Below are positions 1 to 10,782 of a DNA stretch of 64,000 bases, piece after piece. Each line of letters opens with the position of its first letter. Positions within the stretch are counted from its first letter, which is position 1. Below the pieces are notes generated by a model. It was not told the DNA's origin, did no database searches, and saw only the letters and a list, made by a program, of their open reading frames with translations. Both the position numbers and the translations under genes were made by a program. Source of the DNA: Ostrinia nubilalis (Eukaryota; Arthropoda; Insecta; Lepidoptera; Crambidae); the NCBI RefSeq assembly GCF_963855985.1, contig NC_087117.1:6583001-6647000 (forward strand). Direction: 5' to 3'.

Positions 1-716
1 AAACTCCTTGGGGGAGGCCTTTGTCCAGTAGTGGTCGTCTTTCGGCTCAAACAAACGAACGAACGAATTGGCCGATATTAAATCTGTGTAATGTGCGTAC
101 TAATGAGGGTTTTCGCTAATGAATAATCCGCCAGATGGCAATACGTAGACGCGAGGTCCAAATGCTGCATGATTGGTTATTTTTGACATGACATTGACAG
201 ATATGTCAAAATCCACCAATCACGCAGCAGTCAGACCCCACATCCACGTCCCGCCATCTAGCGGATCTTTCATTCGCGAAAACCATCATTAAAAGCCGGA
301 ATAAATTATCGGCCGACAAAAAGGTTGTAGTCTTCCGAGTGTCCTTCCGAGTGTCTTATACAATCGAACCGACAATGCCAGCCTGTTTGTGTTGTGTGCC
401 ATGTTGGGAGACCGTATGAATGATACAAGAGTTGTAGTTAGTCTCTGATATTAATCTGTTTATTAATGTGAACTGCGTGACTATTTATACGATATAGATC
501 AAAGGTAAATGACGTCACAGCATCAGCACTATACGTGATAAATGTGCTGACACTGTGAACGTGATCAAGATAAGATATGAAGAGATTAAGTAAGTATTGT
601 GCATACCGGCACATGTTGCAACCCTACAAGAAAAGCAGCGCCATCTCTTCAAATTCCCAACTAACCCTACCAAGCGCTACGCGAAAGTAACAACCCTTCT
701 AACTCACCACAACTAG
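1..716 (+). other. Intron upstream of exon 1
   Basis: Starts with a reversed LINE tail (TTGGGGGAGGCCTTTGTCCA). At 67-321 an outer foldback (TTGGCCGATATTAAAT and complement) is interrupted by a family B MITE at 104-290. From 330 to 716 no repeat was recognised. Confidence 0.6.
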
Positions 717-975
717 CGATTCCGCCGCCAGTGATAGACGTGGATGCCCACGACGAAGCGGTGGCCGAAGCGGAGCGGAAAGCGGCAGCGGAGCGCGAGC
801 GAGCGGAGAAGGAGCAAGCGGAGAAGGAGCGAGAGAGGGAGCGAGCGGAGCGGGAACGAGCGGAGAAGGAGAAAGCGGAGAAAGAAAAAGCGGAGAAAGA
901 GAAAGCCGATAAGGAAAAAGCGAAGCAAGATAAGAGTCGGCCGATATCCAGTACGCCGATCTCCGGCACGCCTTG
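717..975 (+). CDS. TCERG1: TCERG1 exon 1 of window: charged coiled-coil linker and start of WW domain
   Basis: The exon encodes IPPPVIDVDAHDEAVAEAE and then a long run of AEKE/KAEKEK repeats, a predicted charged helix or coiled coil. It ends in ISGTPW, the first residues of the WW domain. The 3' splice site is placed at TAG ending 716, because a pyrimidine-rich stretch and a TTCTAAC branch-like motif precede it; CAG at 731 is a second possibility and would drop five codons. The donor TG|GTAAGT splits the Trp codon (phase 2). The vertebrate protein has the same K/E-rich linker before its third WW domain. Upstream exons are not in the window. Confidence 0.82.
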
Positions 976-1107
976 GTAAGTGTTTGTATACTTATTAGTG
1001 TGAATCGTTTGGAAGAATTTTAATCGAAAGGTTAAGCTTTTTGAATTAACATTAACATCATCATGCTAACAGTTTTGCTAGACACAGGTTTTGACGGCGT
1101 CAAATTG

Positions 1108-1395
1108 TTCGTGACATTTAGTGACCAAAAAGTTCGCAACACGTCTTTGTTGCGATGACGGTTTTCGCGAATGAAAGATCGCTAGATGGCGGGACGTGGA
1201 TGTGGGGTCTGACTGCTGCGTGATTGGTGGATTTTGACATATCTGTCAATGTCATGTCAAAAATAACCAATCATGCAGCATTTGGACCTCGCGTCTACGT
1301 ATTGCCATCTGGCGGATTTTTCAATCGCGAAAACCCTCATTGGAATAAGGTTGGGTTGTCAATTTTTTGGCCACAGGTGTTGCGAATTAATTGAC
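1108..1395. mobile_element. Family O MITE interrupted by family B MITE
   Basis: Outer TTCGTGACATTTAGTGACCA and AAAAAGTTCGCAACACGTC are split at the centre by the family B palindrome (1153-1340), then TGGAATAAGGTTGGGTTGTC resumes. Confidence 0.82.
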
Positions 1396-1924
1396 CCTGA
1401 CAGTAATAATTTAAATTCTAACATTTTATGCCTCCAGTTTTTTTGTTTGAGTCAGTTAATGTCTAGTTTTCGATCATAGTGATTTAATTGCAATTTTATT
1501 TGGTACTTGACATGCGTTTATTTGTACAGAGTCCAAACGTGTGTTAAGTTACTTTAATAATAAGATTAAAATGTGATTAGAAATTCATAAAAGTTTGCAC
1601 CAATAGACTCTGACAGTTTGTCAAAAGGTAAGTAGATAATTACGTCAAATATCGGCGACATTAAACAGATTCAACTCTTTTATTGTCTTTAAGTAACGAG
1701 TATTTCGATTTCTCTTTTTTTTGTATTTAAGTCACTAAAGAGAAAGGTTTGTAGTTCAGAACAAAGCTAAAAAATCAATCAATGTCAAGCATAGATTATA
1801 GCATAAAACCTGTGACGAGTGTGAGAGATTGAATCGATTCGTTGTCTTGTAACTTCAGTATCGATGTTTGAGGTTTTGTTCCCCAGTCGACGAAGCACAT
1901 GATGTCGTGCCCTGCGTGCCCAAA

Positions 1925-2290
1925 CAACACGCAGGAAGATTTAATGAAGGCTACTGACAACGCCACTCTTGTGGCGGAGTTTTGGGCTGACGCTGTGTAG
2001 GATTGTTGTCGACACGACAAGAAGTATCGATTTTATCTTTGCGAAATTGCCAGGGTCTATTGTCGCGGACTACTATAGTTCCAAAATACTGGACTGTCCT
2101 ATCGATGACATTGACAGTAGGGCGCCACCGTCAATACCGGATCGCTGGTTCAGATTTTTGCCATGTTGGAAACCATATAGTTGAACGATGGTAGCGCCCC
2201 CCTGTCATTGAGTTTGGTGGGACAGTTCAGCGTGGGTCATCTATAAATGACATTTCGCACTCAAACTTCAATGACAGCTGTCAAACTCTT
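1925..2290. repeat. LINE-like fragment and a foldback MITE
   Basis: GACAACGCCACTCTTGTGGC and GTCGACACGACAAGAAG match, in reverse, 59540-59620. At 2077-2245 inverted phrases around GACTGTCC...GGGACAGT and GTAGGGCGCCACCG/CGATGGTAGCGCCC mark a MITE. Confidence 0.55.
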
Positions 2291-2460
2291 GACTCAAACT
2301 CAAAACGAAAGGTCTAACCGGGATTTGGTGATTGTACTAACACTGGGGTTACCACAAAAGATCATGCATTCAGGACAGTTCAAATCGGCGTGTATGGGAT
2401 TTTGTGAACGTGTGAGATCGCGTGTCTGTTGTACGTTGAGGTAGTGTATGTGGGCCGTAG

Positions 2461-2619
2461 GGCGAAACGGAAAGCAGCGGTGGAGAGGGAACGGGAGAGA
2501 GAGGAAGCGGAGAAGGAGCAAGCGGAGAAGGAGATAGCGGAGAAGGAGAAAGCGGAGAGGAGAGCCAGGATGGACAAGACGAGACCAGTGGCGAGCATGC
2601 CCATAACTGGGACTGCGTG
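2461..2619 (+). pseudogene. Divergent second copy of exon 1 (cassette exon or relic)
   Basis: This stretch encodes AKRKAAVEREREREEAEKEQ, more AEKE repeats, and then MDKTRPVASMPITGTAW followed by GTAAGT. It is a clear paralogue of the 3' part of the exon at 717-975, with the same donor phase (TG|G). A TAG at 2458-2460 could serve as acceptor in the matching phase, so including it between exons 1 and 2 would keep the frame. That acceptor has a poor pyrimidine tract. Either it is a used cassette or mutually exclusive exon, or an old non-functional duplicate. The frame is open throughout, which favours some constraint or moderate age. Confidence 0.6.
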
Positions 2620-2694
2620 GTAAGTTGCAACCTTCGTGGGTAGTCACTGGTGCCTGATAAACTGGCAGATAGTTTATAGGTAGCTGATTGGTGG

Positions 2695-3235
2695 TAAAGT
2701 CCGGTCTGTGAGCACGTAGAATTTTGTCCAATGACCCCTAGCTACCCATCCTTATCGCTCTCACGTAATTTTGTTGCTGTCGCGCTCACACACTCACTGC
2801 GGGCGCGCGTCGCACAGTCGCGACAGCAATATAATTACGCGCGAGCGATAAGGATGAATAGCTTGGGGTCATTGGACAAAATTCTACGTGCTCGCAGACC
2901 AGACTATAGTTGGTGGATTTTTTCTGCAGGATTGTTGTTTAAATGGTTGCCTAATTTTCAGGATGGTTCCTCTCATGATTATAGACATTTTTTACTATAG
3001 CCCGTTTCCTATATTCAAGCCTTGTCCAAATCCAGATTGCAACTGTCAAATTTTATTCAGTTTTTAGATTAAATATCCACAATTTTCGCTGTAATATTGT
3101 TTAAATAGTCATTTGAATGATATGAAAACGTAAAACATCGAAAACTTCAGATATTTTGACCAAAAACATTGAAATTTGACAGTTGACGGACGGATTTGGA
3201 TTAGGATAGAATATAGAAAACCAGCAAATGTGATC
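2695..3235. mobile_element. MITE family A and a second foldback
   Basis: Family A at 2695-2908. A separate pair, AGCCCGTTTCCTATATTCAA with GATTGCAACTGTCAAATTT at 3000-3055, and TTGAAATTTGACAGTTGACG with GGATTTGGATTAGGATAGAA to 3220, forms a second element. Confidence 0.75.
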
Positions 3236-6200
3236 AATCGTGAAATTGAGATGAGAAAGTTGCTATAAATTCTGTTACGGTGATTTTTTCTCACTGTATG
3301 TAATCATTGATCCCATAGATAAGACTTATCACCATGAGAACTTTTCCCGAAAATTAAATTATTAATATTTGACAAACTCAGTTACATGTTATGTCCATAA
3401 TTTCAAAAATTAACCTTGTGCAGAAGTAGTTTATGTGTCAGATAAGTTGCTAATAGTTTATCAGGCACTGATGATGATGCCCCAGTCTATTAAATGCATG
3501 CGCCTGACCAGGCACTGTGCGTTCTAGCGGTGCGAGTTGGAGACGGCAGACCGCTGATCGCAGGTGTCATAGGACAATCGGTCTACAGTGTGACCGCAGT
3601 GCTAGACAGACAAATACGCTCTGTGTACGGTTAAATAAAATAATACAAGTTCGAAACAGCACTATTTATAAATCAGAAAATGTATTGGCTAGAACACATA
3701 GATTGATTATGACTTCTCGATGATTTTTTTAAAGTGTACCACAAAAACGCAAGATTTGAATTTGCCGACATTTTGCCACTAATTTGATGGCAAAACCCGG
3801 AAAAAATAATAATTTGACAACTGGGACTTGGGGTTACTAATAATAGAGCATTTTTAATGTGGCAAAATCATTTTGCAGATGAAAATTATCTGATCATTCT
3901 AGAATTAATTAATTGTCTCATTTTGCCTGTGGTAGCGGTCTGCGGTCCTTCAAGTCGCACTCAATCACCGCCACACTTTATGTCGCCAGTCGCTGTATTT
4001 CGTCTATACGAATAGGGATGTGCGGTGTTGTGACGTATCAAAAAGTGAATAATGACGTTTCTTCATTCCTTTCTTTTTTAATCTTTTCTGCTTGGCCAAT
4101 TGTTAAGGCAGAGAATGCCTTATGGCATAAATAAATAAATATATTGCAATTTAATTTTAAACATCTTTTGGGTCCAAATCGGCGTTGGTACACTGATAAA
4201 TACTTCTATCCCGTTTATTTTTAATCAAATGTCACTTATTGTCGATGATACTGAATAAACATTTTTAATACTTTCTTTCTTTCTTTCTAAAACGTGTAAA
4301 AAGACGTAACAAGTTTTTGTTAGCGTCATGTTATTGAAATTGATGATGTTACATTCCATTAAGAAATCGTTAATCGAAAAGAAATTAAAAGTTTTTTGAC
4401 ATTTGGTGTAGTTGTAATACAAGGAATTCCCTTTCGACCTAGAGACCAATTTGGTTTATTCTTTGTCCCATGAAAATAATAATTTTGTATTTTCTTCCTC
4501 GGATAATGCGTTATTCGGATACATCACAAGATATCACGCACATCACTAGCGACTGGGTACCTCAAGTGTGGTACACAAGCTACACTGCTTCGGGACGAGA
4601 ATGTGGGCCGCTGGCCAGTACAAGCTTAGTAGATTGGCCGAAGTATATGAATGTTTAGGACATACAGGGTGTCTAAAGAAAGAATTGGTGGGGGGGTGAT
4701 GGAGAAGAGATTGTGGAATACAGGAAAAGTTTAGCACAGAGATGTATGTTTAGCAAAAACTATTATTTACCTACTTATTTATCAGGTAGTTATACAATTT
4801 GAAACCTTACTGTCTAAATAATAAAATTTATTAATTAGCAAAACCCCGTTTTTTCACTCGCTGAAGAAGCAATTCGAGGCTCATTCAGTTGAATGTAAGT
4901 CTAAGAAGGCGTACTTTATTTGCATTTTGTAATAATAAATGTTTGGATATTTTTTTCTGTATTCCATAATAGATTTAAAGTCACCACCCCTGATGTTTTC
5001 TACTATTTACGCCCTGTATATTGCCATAACAAGGTACACTCAACAGCGCACATATCATAACAATAATCACTAATCACTATTATTTCTCTTCGAATAAGAG
5101 CGATGTCATTGTTAATATGTTATATTATGTGCGGTTGTGTACTTTTTATCGATGTCACCGTAAAATTGTGAAATCCGTCAGATTATAATTTGACATACTA
5201 TCGGCAACAGTGTTAACTTCCCATTGCCGGTTATGTCGTCTTTTTCTATCGCAAAGTACAACCATTTGATGAGAGCGAGAGCAAAGACAAATGGATAGTT
5301 AACAGTGTGGCCGTGTGTACTTCGATTACAAACTAACCTAACCTTACCCACTGTTAGTTCACAATCTCACGCGTTACATTATAAATTGACGGAGTTCACA
5401 ATTTCACGTTGACATATAAATGGCAAGATTTGTTGATCGTCTGTATGCCGAAGGTAGATCCACGCAAAATTTAATTGTATTGCTATCATTGTGTATGGAT
5501 TAAGGCATACGAAAGGTAGATTTGGATGATATATGAAAATTACTATGGATGCTTATTGAGAAGAATTTTGTCAAGTTAAATTCTCAATACAAGCTTTGAT
5601 ATCACCCACCTTCTGGTTCCTGGCACATTCGGCTTTGTGGAGGTATATTTACGTTGCGGGGCGTTCGTGGGGCGTACGACTATAAGACCCGGAAACTCCC
5701 CGGTTACACTCGTAAGAGTTATAGTCGTATTACTCTGTTAAAGTCATATGCCCCGGTTAAAGTCGTACGCGCTGATTAAAGTCGTACGCCCCGCGTGCGT
5801 CACGTGACTAAATATACCAGTAATAATCAAAATTTCAGCTCAAACTCCAGGAAAGTGTTTCAAAATTCAAGGATCAGGTGAATGTAATAGGCACGATGAC
5901 AGATGAGATACTAAATAAGTAATCTTTTATTTTGATATCGAATAGCTCACATAAAAAGATTTGCTTTTGACAAAGATTTATGCAAAATGGCTGCCTAAAA
6001 ATAACGTAACTGAGTTTAGACTTTGTTCTTTTTGAGTCTAAAAATTTGATTTTTCCAATAATCACTAGGAGATTTTACGAAAGTTTTAATTATTGAGCGT
6101 TTTTCTTCATGAAACTAAAATAAAAAATGTCATCATGCCTATTAGAAGTTATTACGTTCAGTGCAAATCCAAAAATCCGCACTAGTTTATACATAGTTTA

Positions 6201-6590
6201 ATAGTGGAGTACCTAAAAATGTTGCCAGTATTTTCTTAAAATATAATGTCCTCCATTATGACATTTTTAGTATTTTTTTTTGTCAAATATGTCAAAGCAA
6301 AGACCAGTTATTGTTTACATAATACTGAAGGTGTGACAGTCTTTTGAAAGATCTGTGGACACCATAAATATTTATGTGTCATTGAGAAAAGGACGATTGA
6401 GAGAAAATGAATTCCGTGAACTCCCTGGCTTTAGGGCGGATTTTCGGACTAGGGTGGCTAAACGGAATAACTCAAAAAAGCTTGTAAAAATAGACGAGTT
6501 TTGAAGTAAAAAAACTCAAAATCATGTAAGTTGGAAGCCTATGGTAATTGTAACCATATTTTGTAGTAGTAAAGCAATATTACTAGTATC
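3236..6590 (+). other. Intron 1, weakly repetitive AT-rich stretch
   Basis: Holds a repeat tail ending in (CTTT)n at 4230-4290 and an inverted GC-richer block at 5655-5805 with three TTAAAGTCRTAYGC motifs facing GGGGCGTACGACTATAAG. Nothing else was recognised. Confidence 0.5.
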
Positions 6591-6591
6591 A

Positions 6592-7528
6592 TAGGGGAGA
6601 GTTCGGTATATTGTACCGCCGGGTAAATTGTACCACCCTCATATTTCGTAAAGTATTTATTGAATGTCTGTAATTGCAACACTCAGCGATACACAACTAA
6701 AATCAATTAATATCGGCCATGTGGTTTTTGCCGTGACAACAAACACGTGTGTTTTATTTTGAAAAGTATTTTTTCATTGTTTTCAAGTAACTTTTGACAA
6801 TACATGTTTAGATTGTAATTTTGTTAAATTTAATCACAGGGTGTTTCTAATATATTATTTAGAAGCGTAAATTAGTGTGGATTACAATTATTTGAAACAT
6901 TTTTCGGTATTTATAAGCTATATTTTTTACCGATTTTTTAAAAGCACTATCACCTAGTCGGCTAAATTGTACCACATCAAGTTGTATGGAACTTTACCAA
7001 AGGATTTTGAAATTTTTTTTAGTAAATTATATTTTGAAGTTATAATAGCGTAGTTATGTTTGACTAACAATAAATGAAAGCAAAAGACTGGCAAAGTAGA
7101 TTAGGTACAAGTGTGCGTTACGATAATTGGAATTACAAAACTTGTACTCAAAATCGTGATAACGTGTAAAACAATATGGATTGTCTATGTTATTAACTAC
7201 TGTTCCTCTTCGTTTCCTAATTTGTTAAGAATGTATCGTATAATATTTTGCGATAGTTTTTTTAAAGGCTTGAAATTTATTGAAATCCAATTTAGTAACC
7301 CTGTGGTACAAATTATCGAACCGGTTGGCTAAATTGGACCGAAGCTCTGAACTCGTACTTTGTTGATTTGTGCTAAATATACAACAATCATGTTAATTAA
7401 TACTTAGGAAATAGTAAGTTGAATAATGTATCTTTTATTATATACCATGGACATTAGCAAAAACAAAAGAAAACTATGTGTAAAATGGGATTGAAAAAAA
7501 CTGGTCCAAATTAGCGGACTCTCCCTTA
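6592..7528. mobile_element. 0.94-kb element with GGGGAGAGT ends
   Basis: Inverted ends ATAGGGGAGAGTTCGG and CGGACTCTCCCTTAT, with AAATTGTACCACC phrases repeated near both borders and AAATTGGACC at the right. No transposase frame. Confidence 0.65.
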
Positions 7529-7621
7529 TAATGCGAATGAAATAAAATTTAGACAGTAGATATTGCTAGTGCCTGCGTTTATCTTAAACTACAGCTTCCA
7601 GCTTACAAATTACAAAATGTA

Positions 7622-8086
7622 GTACCGTTTTTCACCAAGTTGGAGGCGAGATGAGATGTGCGGAGATTAGCATGCCGCGGATGGGATATTTTCACTAAAG
7701 CGGAGCGGAGATCTGCGCGTTCCCGCTCCGCCGCAAATCTCCGCTCTACTGATTTGTTTCCACTGAATCTGAGCGGAGACGAGACGGGTAAATAACGGAA
7801 ATTGATTAATTAGGCAGGCTTAAGAGAAAAATATTTTTATTGGTTTTCAACCTTTTTATCCACGAAGACGCGCCCCACCAATGTTTGGGGAGTTCGATCC
7901 TAGCAATGCGAGCGTCATTATTGTAGTGTGCGTGTGCACTCATGGATAATTTAGCGAGTGGTGGGGCGCGTTTTCGTGGATGAAACGATCTATACCTTAG
8001 TAGAAATTCATGCAGGGTCATTAAACCCTGGATAAGTTAAAACACATCTCGTCTCCTCTGAATCCGTTTGGTGAAAAACGGGCCTT
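7622..8086. mobile_element. Foldback element with nested family D MITE
   Basis: Outer ends ACCGTTTTTCACCAAGTTGG and CCGTTTGGTGAAAAACGGG; interior GCGGAGCGGAGATCTGCGCG. A family D copy sits at 7850-7995. Confidence 0.7.
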
Positions 8087-8454
8087 AAAAACGATAATAT
8101 TTTGTCAGCAGATGATGTAGAAGTTTTTTTAATGTAAGTGAAAGAGACGGGGATATCTGTCAAAGATATGGCATGACGTGTACTCTGTCTAATTGGTGGA
8201 AACGAAAGAGGATGGAATGATATATTTTTTGTTATTCGGTGATGGTGGAAGTAGTTAAATATGTGTGGCCCAAATATGTAGATGTGTAAGAGAGCAAGGG
8301 AGATTTGAGAGAGAGAGAGGGTAGCATGAGAATGAAATGATATCTTCATAAGCATCATTTAATGTTGTGGTTTGTTGCACTTTTTGTTTGTTTATGTTTT
8401 GTAATATTAACAGTTTGTAATTGTTTACTGTATTGTTTTAATATTTGTTTGTCA

Positions 8455-8665
8455 TCAGGGGTTTGACGCAGAATGTGCACTTTGCAAATTGCGCACTTCG
8501 CAAAATGTTGACTTTGCAAATTGCGCACTTCGCAAAATGTTGACTTTGTAAAATGCGCACTTTGCAAAATGTGCATTTTTTGTACTAAAAGCTGAAATAT
8601 TAGTATGGAAAAGTGCACATTTTGCCAAGTGCGCATTGTGCGAAGTGCACATTCTGTCTCAGACC
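8455..8665. repeat. Tandem GCGCACTTCGCAAAATG repeat in a palindrome
   Basis: Units of about 32 bp (TTTGCAAATTGCGCACTTCG plus CAAAATGTTGAC) repeat at the left; the right side (GTGCGAAGTGCACATTCTG) is inverted. Open frames here on the minus strand are repeat artefacts. Confidence 0.75.
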
Positions 8666-8954
8666 CGTCATCAGTTGTTTGGTACATTTGTGTTTGTCTA
8701 CGAATAAAATGCAAAGTGATCGTCGTTGAAAATTGCACCGTAAGCCGATAACGTTCGGCACATGTGTGCTTGACGCTAATTTTATGTTCGCTCCGCAGTG
8801 AGAATGGATATTTCTGAAGCGTTCGATACAAATTTTCGCATACGAATTTTCATCGATTGGGTAGTCGACACCACTAATGTATCAGCTGTCAAAAGTTAAT
8901 CCTCCCATGTTTTTTTATACCAAAGGAAAAAGCCTCACTAGCTAGCCAACTCAA

Positions 8955-9425
8955 GGAGGGCTATCGTTTTTATTCTTAACGTTGGCATCACTGACCACTG
9001 CTGAGTCACAGGTACTGACCTCCATACACACGACTGGCTGCTGTCATAATATTTTTCTGCCTATTTGAGTTTCGCCATGGCGCTGTAGGCCATACTGTAG
9101 GCAGATAGTAGTCCATTAGTAATGTTCTTTCTCGCTTACTCCTATGGTTACTCCATACAACGTACGTCAAAATTAGTTCTCGGGACAATCGTAGTGGCGC
9201 TTCAAATCAAAATTAGCTGTCATTTGTATGAGACAGCCTGTTCAGTGTCTATAGAGGTCAGTGGTCACAGGACTTTACAGTGACGCCATCCTGGTGATTT
9301 CAAATGCGATAGTCCTTTCGCTTCAGCGGTCACCAATTGGCGCCACTGTTTTGACAACTAGCGAGTGACAGGACATTACTTTACAGTGGCGCCATCCTGG
9401 TGATTGCAAATACGATAGCTATTGA
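8955..9425. repeat. Decayed family C MITE(s)
   Basis: AGGAGGGCTATCGTTTTTAT at the left, TACAGTGGCGCCATCCTGGT and AATACGATAGCT at the right; probably two elements or one with an insertion around 9000-9240. Confidence 0.6.
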
Positions 9426-9514
9426 TTTCGAAGCTACTAAAAATCTGATTTTACAGCAAATTAATTAAAATATAATGTTAAAGGAGTTTTATCTTGGCTA
9501 GAAGTTATGCTTCG

Positions 9515-9770
9515 ACCACACCAACGCGTGCAGATCGCCATCGCCGGCGCGATGAAAGACAGGTCGCGCGACCTATGACAGTTCACGCGACCTGTCATTG
9601 GCCTTTGATCGCGCCGTGATCGCGCCGGCGATGGCGACCTGTAGGCCTAGGATGCGCGCCGCGATAAGCGGTTATCACGCCATTTTATCGATTTTGCCTA
9701 TACATTTTGACGTCGATAAAGTATATCACGGTGCGCATCTTAGCCCTACAGCACGCGTTGGTGTGAAACT
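9515..9770. mobile_element. Foldback MITE with nested small MITE
   Basis: Outer ends CACACCAACGCGTGCAGATC and CACGCGTTGGTGTG. The right arm is split at GACCTG by the small MITE TAGGCCTAGGATGCGC...CTACAG (9641-9752), the same as in the exon 11 array. Confidence 0.85.
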
Positions 9771-9949
9771 TATTGGTTAATGGTGTCGATTTACCCAATT
9801 ACAATGTCTACTTCTACTGTATTCTTTTATTAACAGTGATTTTTGTATTGGTCATGTTTTGAAATGAAACTGTCTTCTATATGTCTAAAACGCTTAATTT
9901 GTAGATTGACATTTGACCCATGGTAACTTATTATTTATTTCTAAAACTT

Positions 9950-10047
9950 ACCCCTGGGCCACACATGTCGCGATTATGCAGATATTTGGCTACAAACATC
10001 GCGACAGCGCAAATCTTCAGGTTATCGCGATGTGTGTGGCCCAGGGG
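9950..10047. mobile_element. Short palindromic MITE
   Basis: ACCCCTGGGCCACACATGTC and complement GATGTGTGTGGCCCAGGGGT, about 98 bp in all. Confidence 0.8.
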
Positions 10048-10637
10048 TTCTGAAAGCATGTTTGTAAGAAGATCCGTCTAATACTGATTGCTCATTGTAT
10101 TACTATGTAGACAATCTATCTACTGAGTTTCTATATGTTTTTTGTAAATGTATGTCAAAATTTAGTAAAAAATCAGCTGTAATTCGTTCGCCAATAATTC
10201 TTTTTTCTGTTTATCAAAATATAGTGTGTTTTTTTTATACTTAATCAAACTAAAACCGTTGATTCTACTGTTCTAATGGAACAACTTTTTTCAAGAATAC
10301 AAGAAGAAATATTACAAAAATATCCATACAAATTATTAGCAATCAGTCATGAGGCTCTAAATTTTTTCGAGAATTTGATATTAGTCGTGTAAAAAAATTT
10401 TGACTCGAAGTAGTGTTTCAAATCAAATCAAAAATATTCAATTGACCAGTATTTTTCGTTCATACATTTGAGTAGTAGACTCAACCATATTTCTTTGATC
10501 AAGTATAAAACAAAACATCCTGTATAGCATTAGGGCCATAACAAAAATCACTGTCAATAAAGACCCCATTCGTACCGCGAAAATTTGTCAACACACTTCC
10601 ATCCCTTAAATATCGCTAACGCCACACTTGTCATCAG
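10048..10637 (+). other. AT-rich end of intron 1
   Basis: No repeat family or gene recognised; the last 40 bp lead to the exon 2 acceptor. Confidence 0.5.
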
Positions 10638-10782
10638 GTGCGTGGTATGGACCGGCGATGGACGAGTGTTCTTCTACAACCCGACCGCGCATTCGTCCGT
10701 GTGGGAGCGACCGCAGCAGCTGTTGGGAAGAGCCGACGTTGATAAGGCGCTGGCACACCCGCCAGCCGCGCTGCAGACGCAG
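10638..10782 (+). CDS. TCERG1: TCERG1 exon 2: WW domain
   Basis: The 145-nt exon completes the WW domain begun in exon 1. The first conserved Trp codon is split by the intron, then CVVWTGDGRVFFYNP and SSVWERPQQLLGRADVDKAL follow. Both signature tryptophans, the aromatic strand (VFFYNP) and the closing WERP are present, so the fold should be intact. In TCERG1 this domain and the downstream ADVDK segment are strongly conserved and contact proline-rich splicing factors. Acceptor is TCATCAG|GTGC, donor CAG|GTAAGA, leaving phase 0. Confidence 0.93.

Noticed and set aside
8355..8831. 158-codon minus-strand frame
   Set aside because: Much of it is the 32-bp GCGCACTTCGCAAAATG tandem repeat read through; no domain seen.
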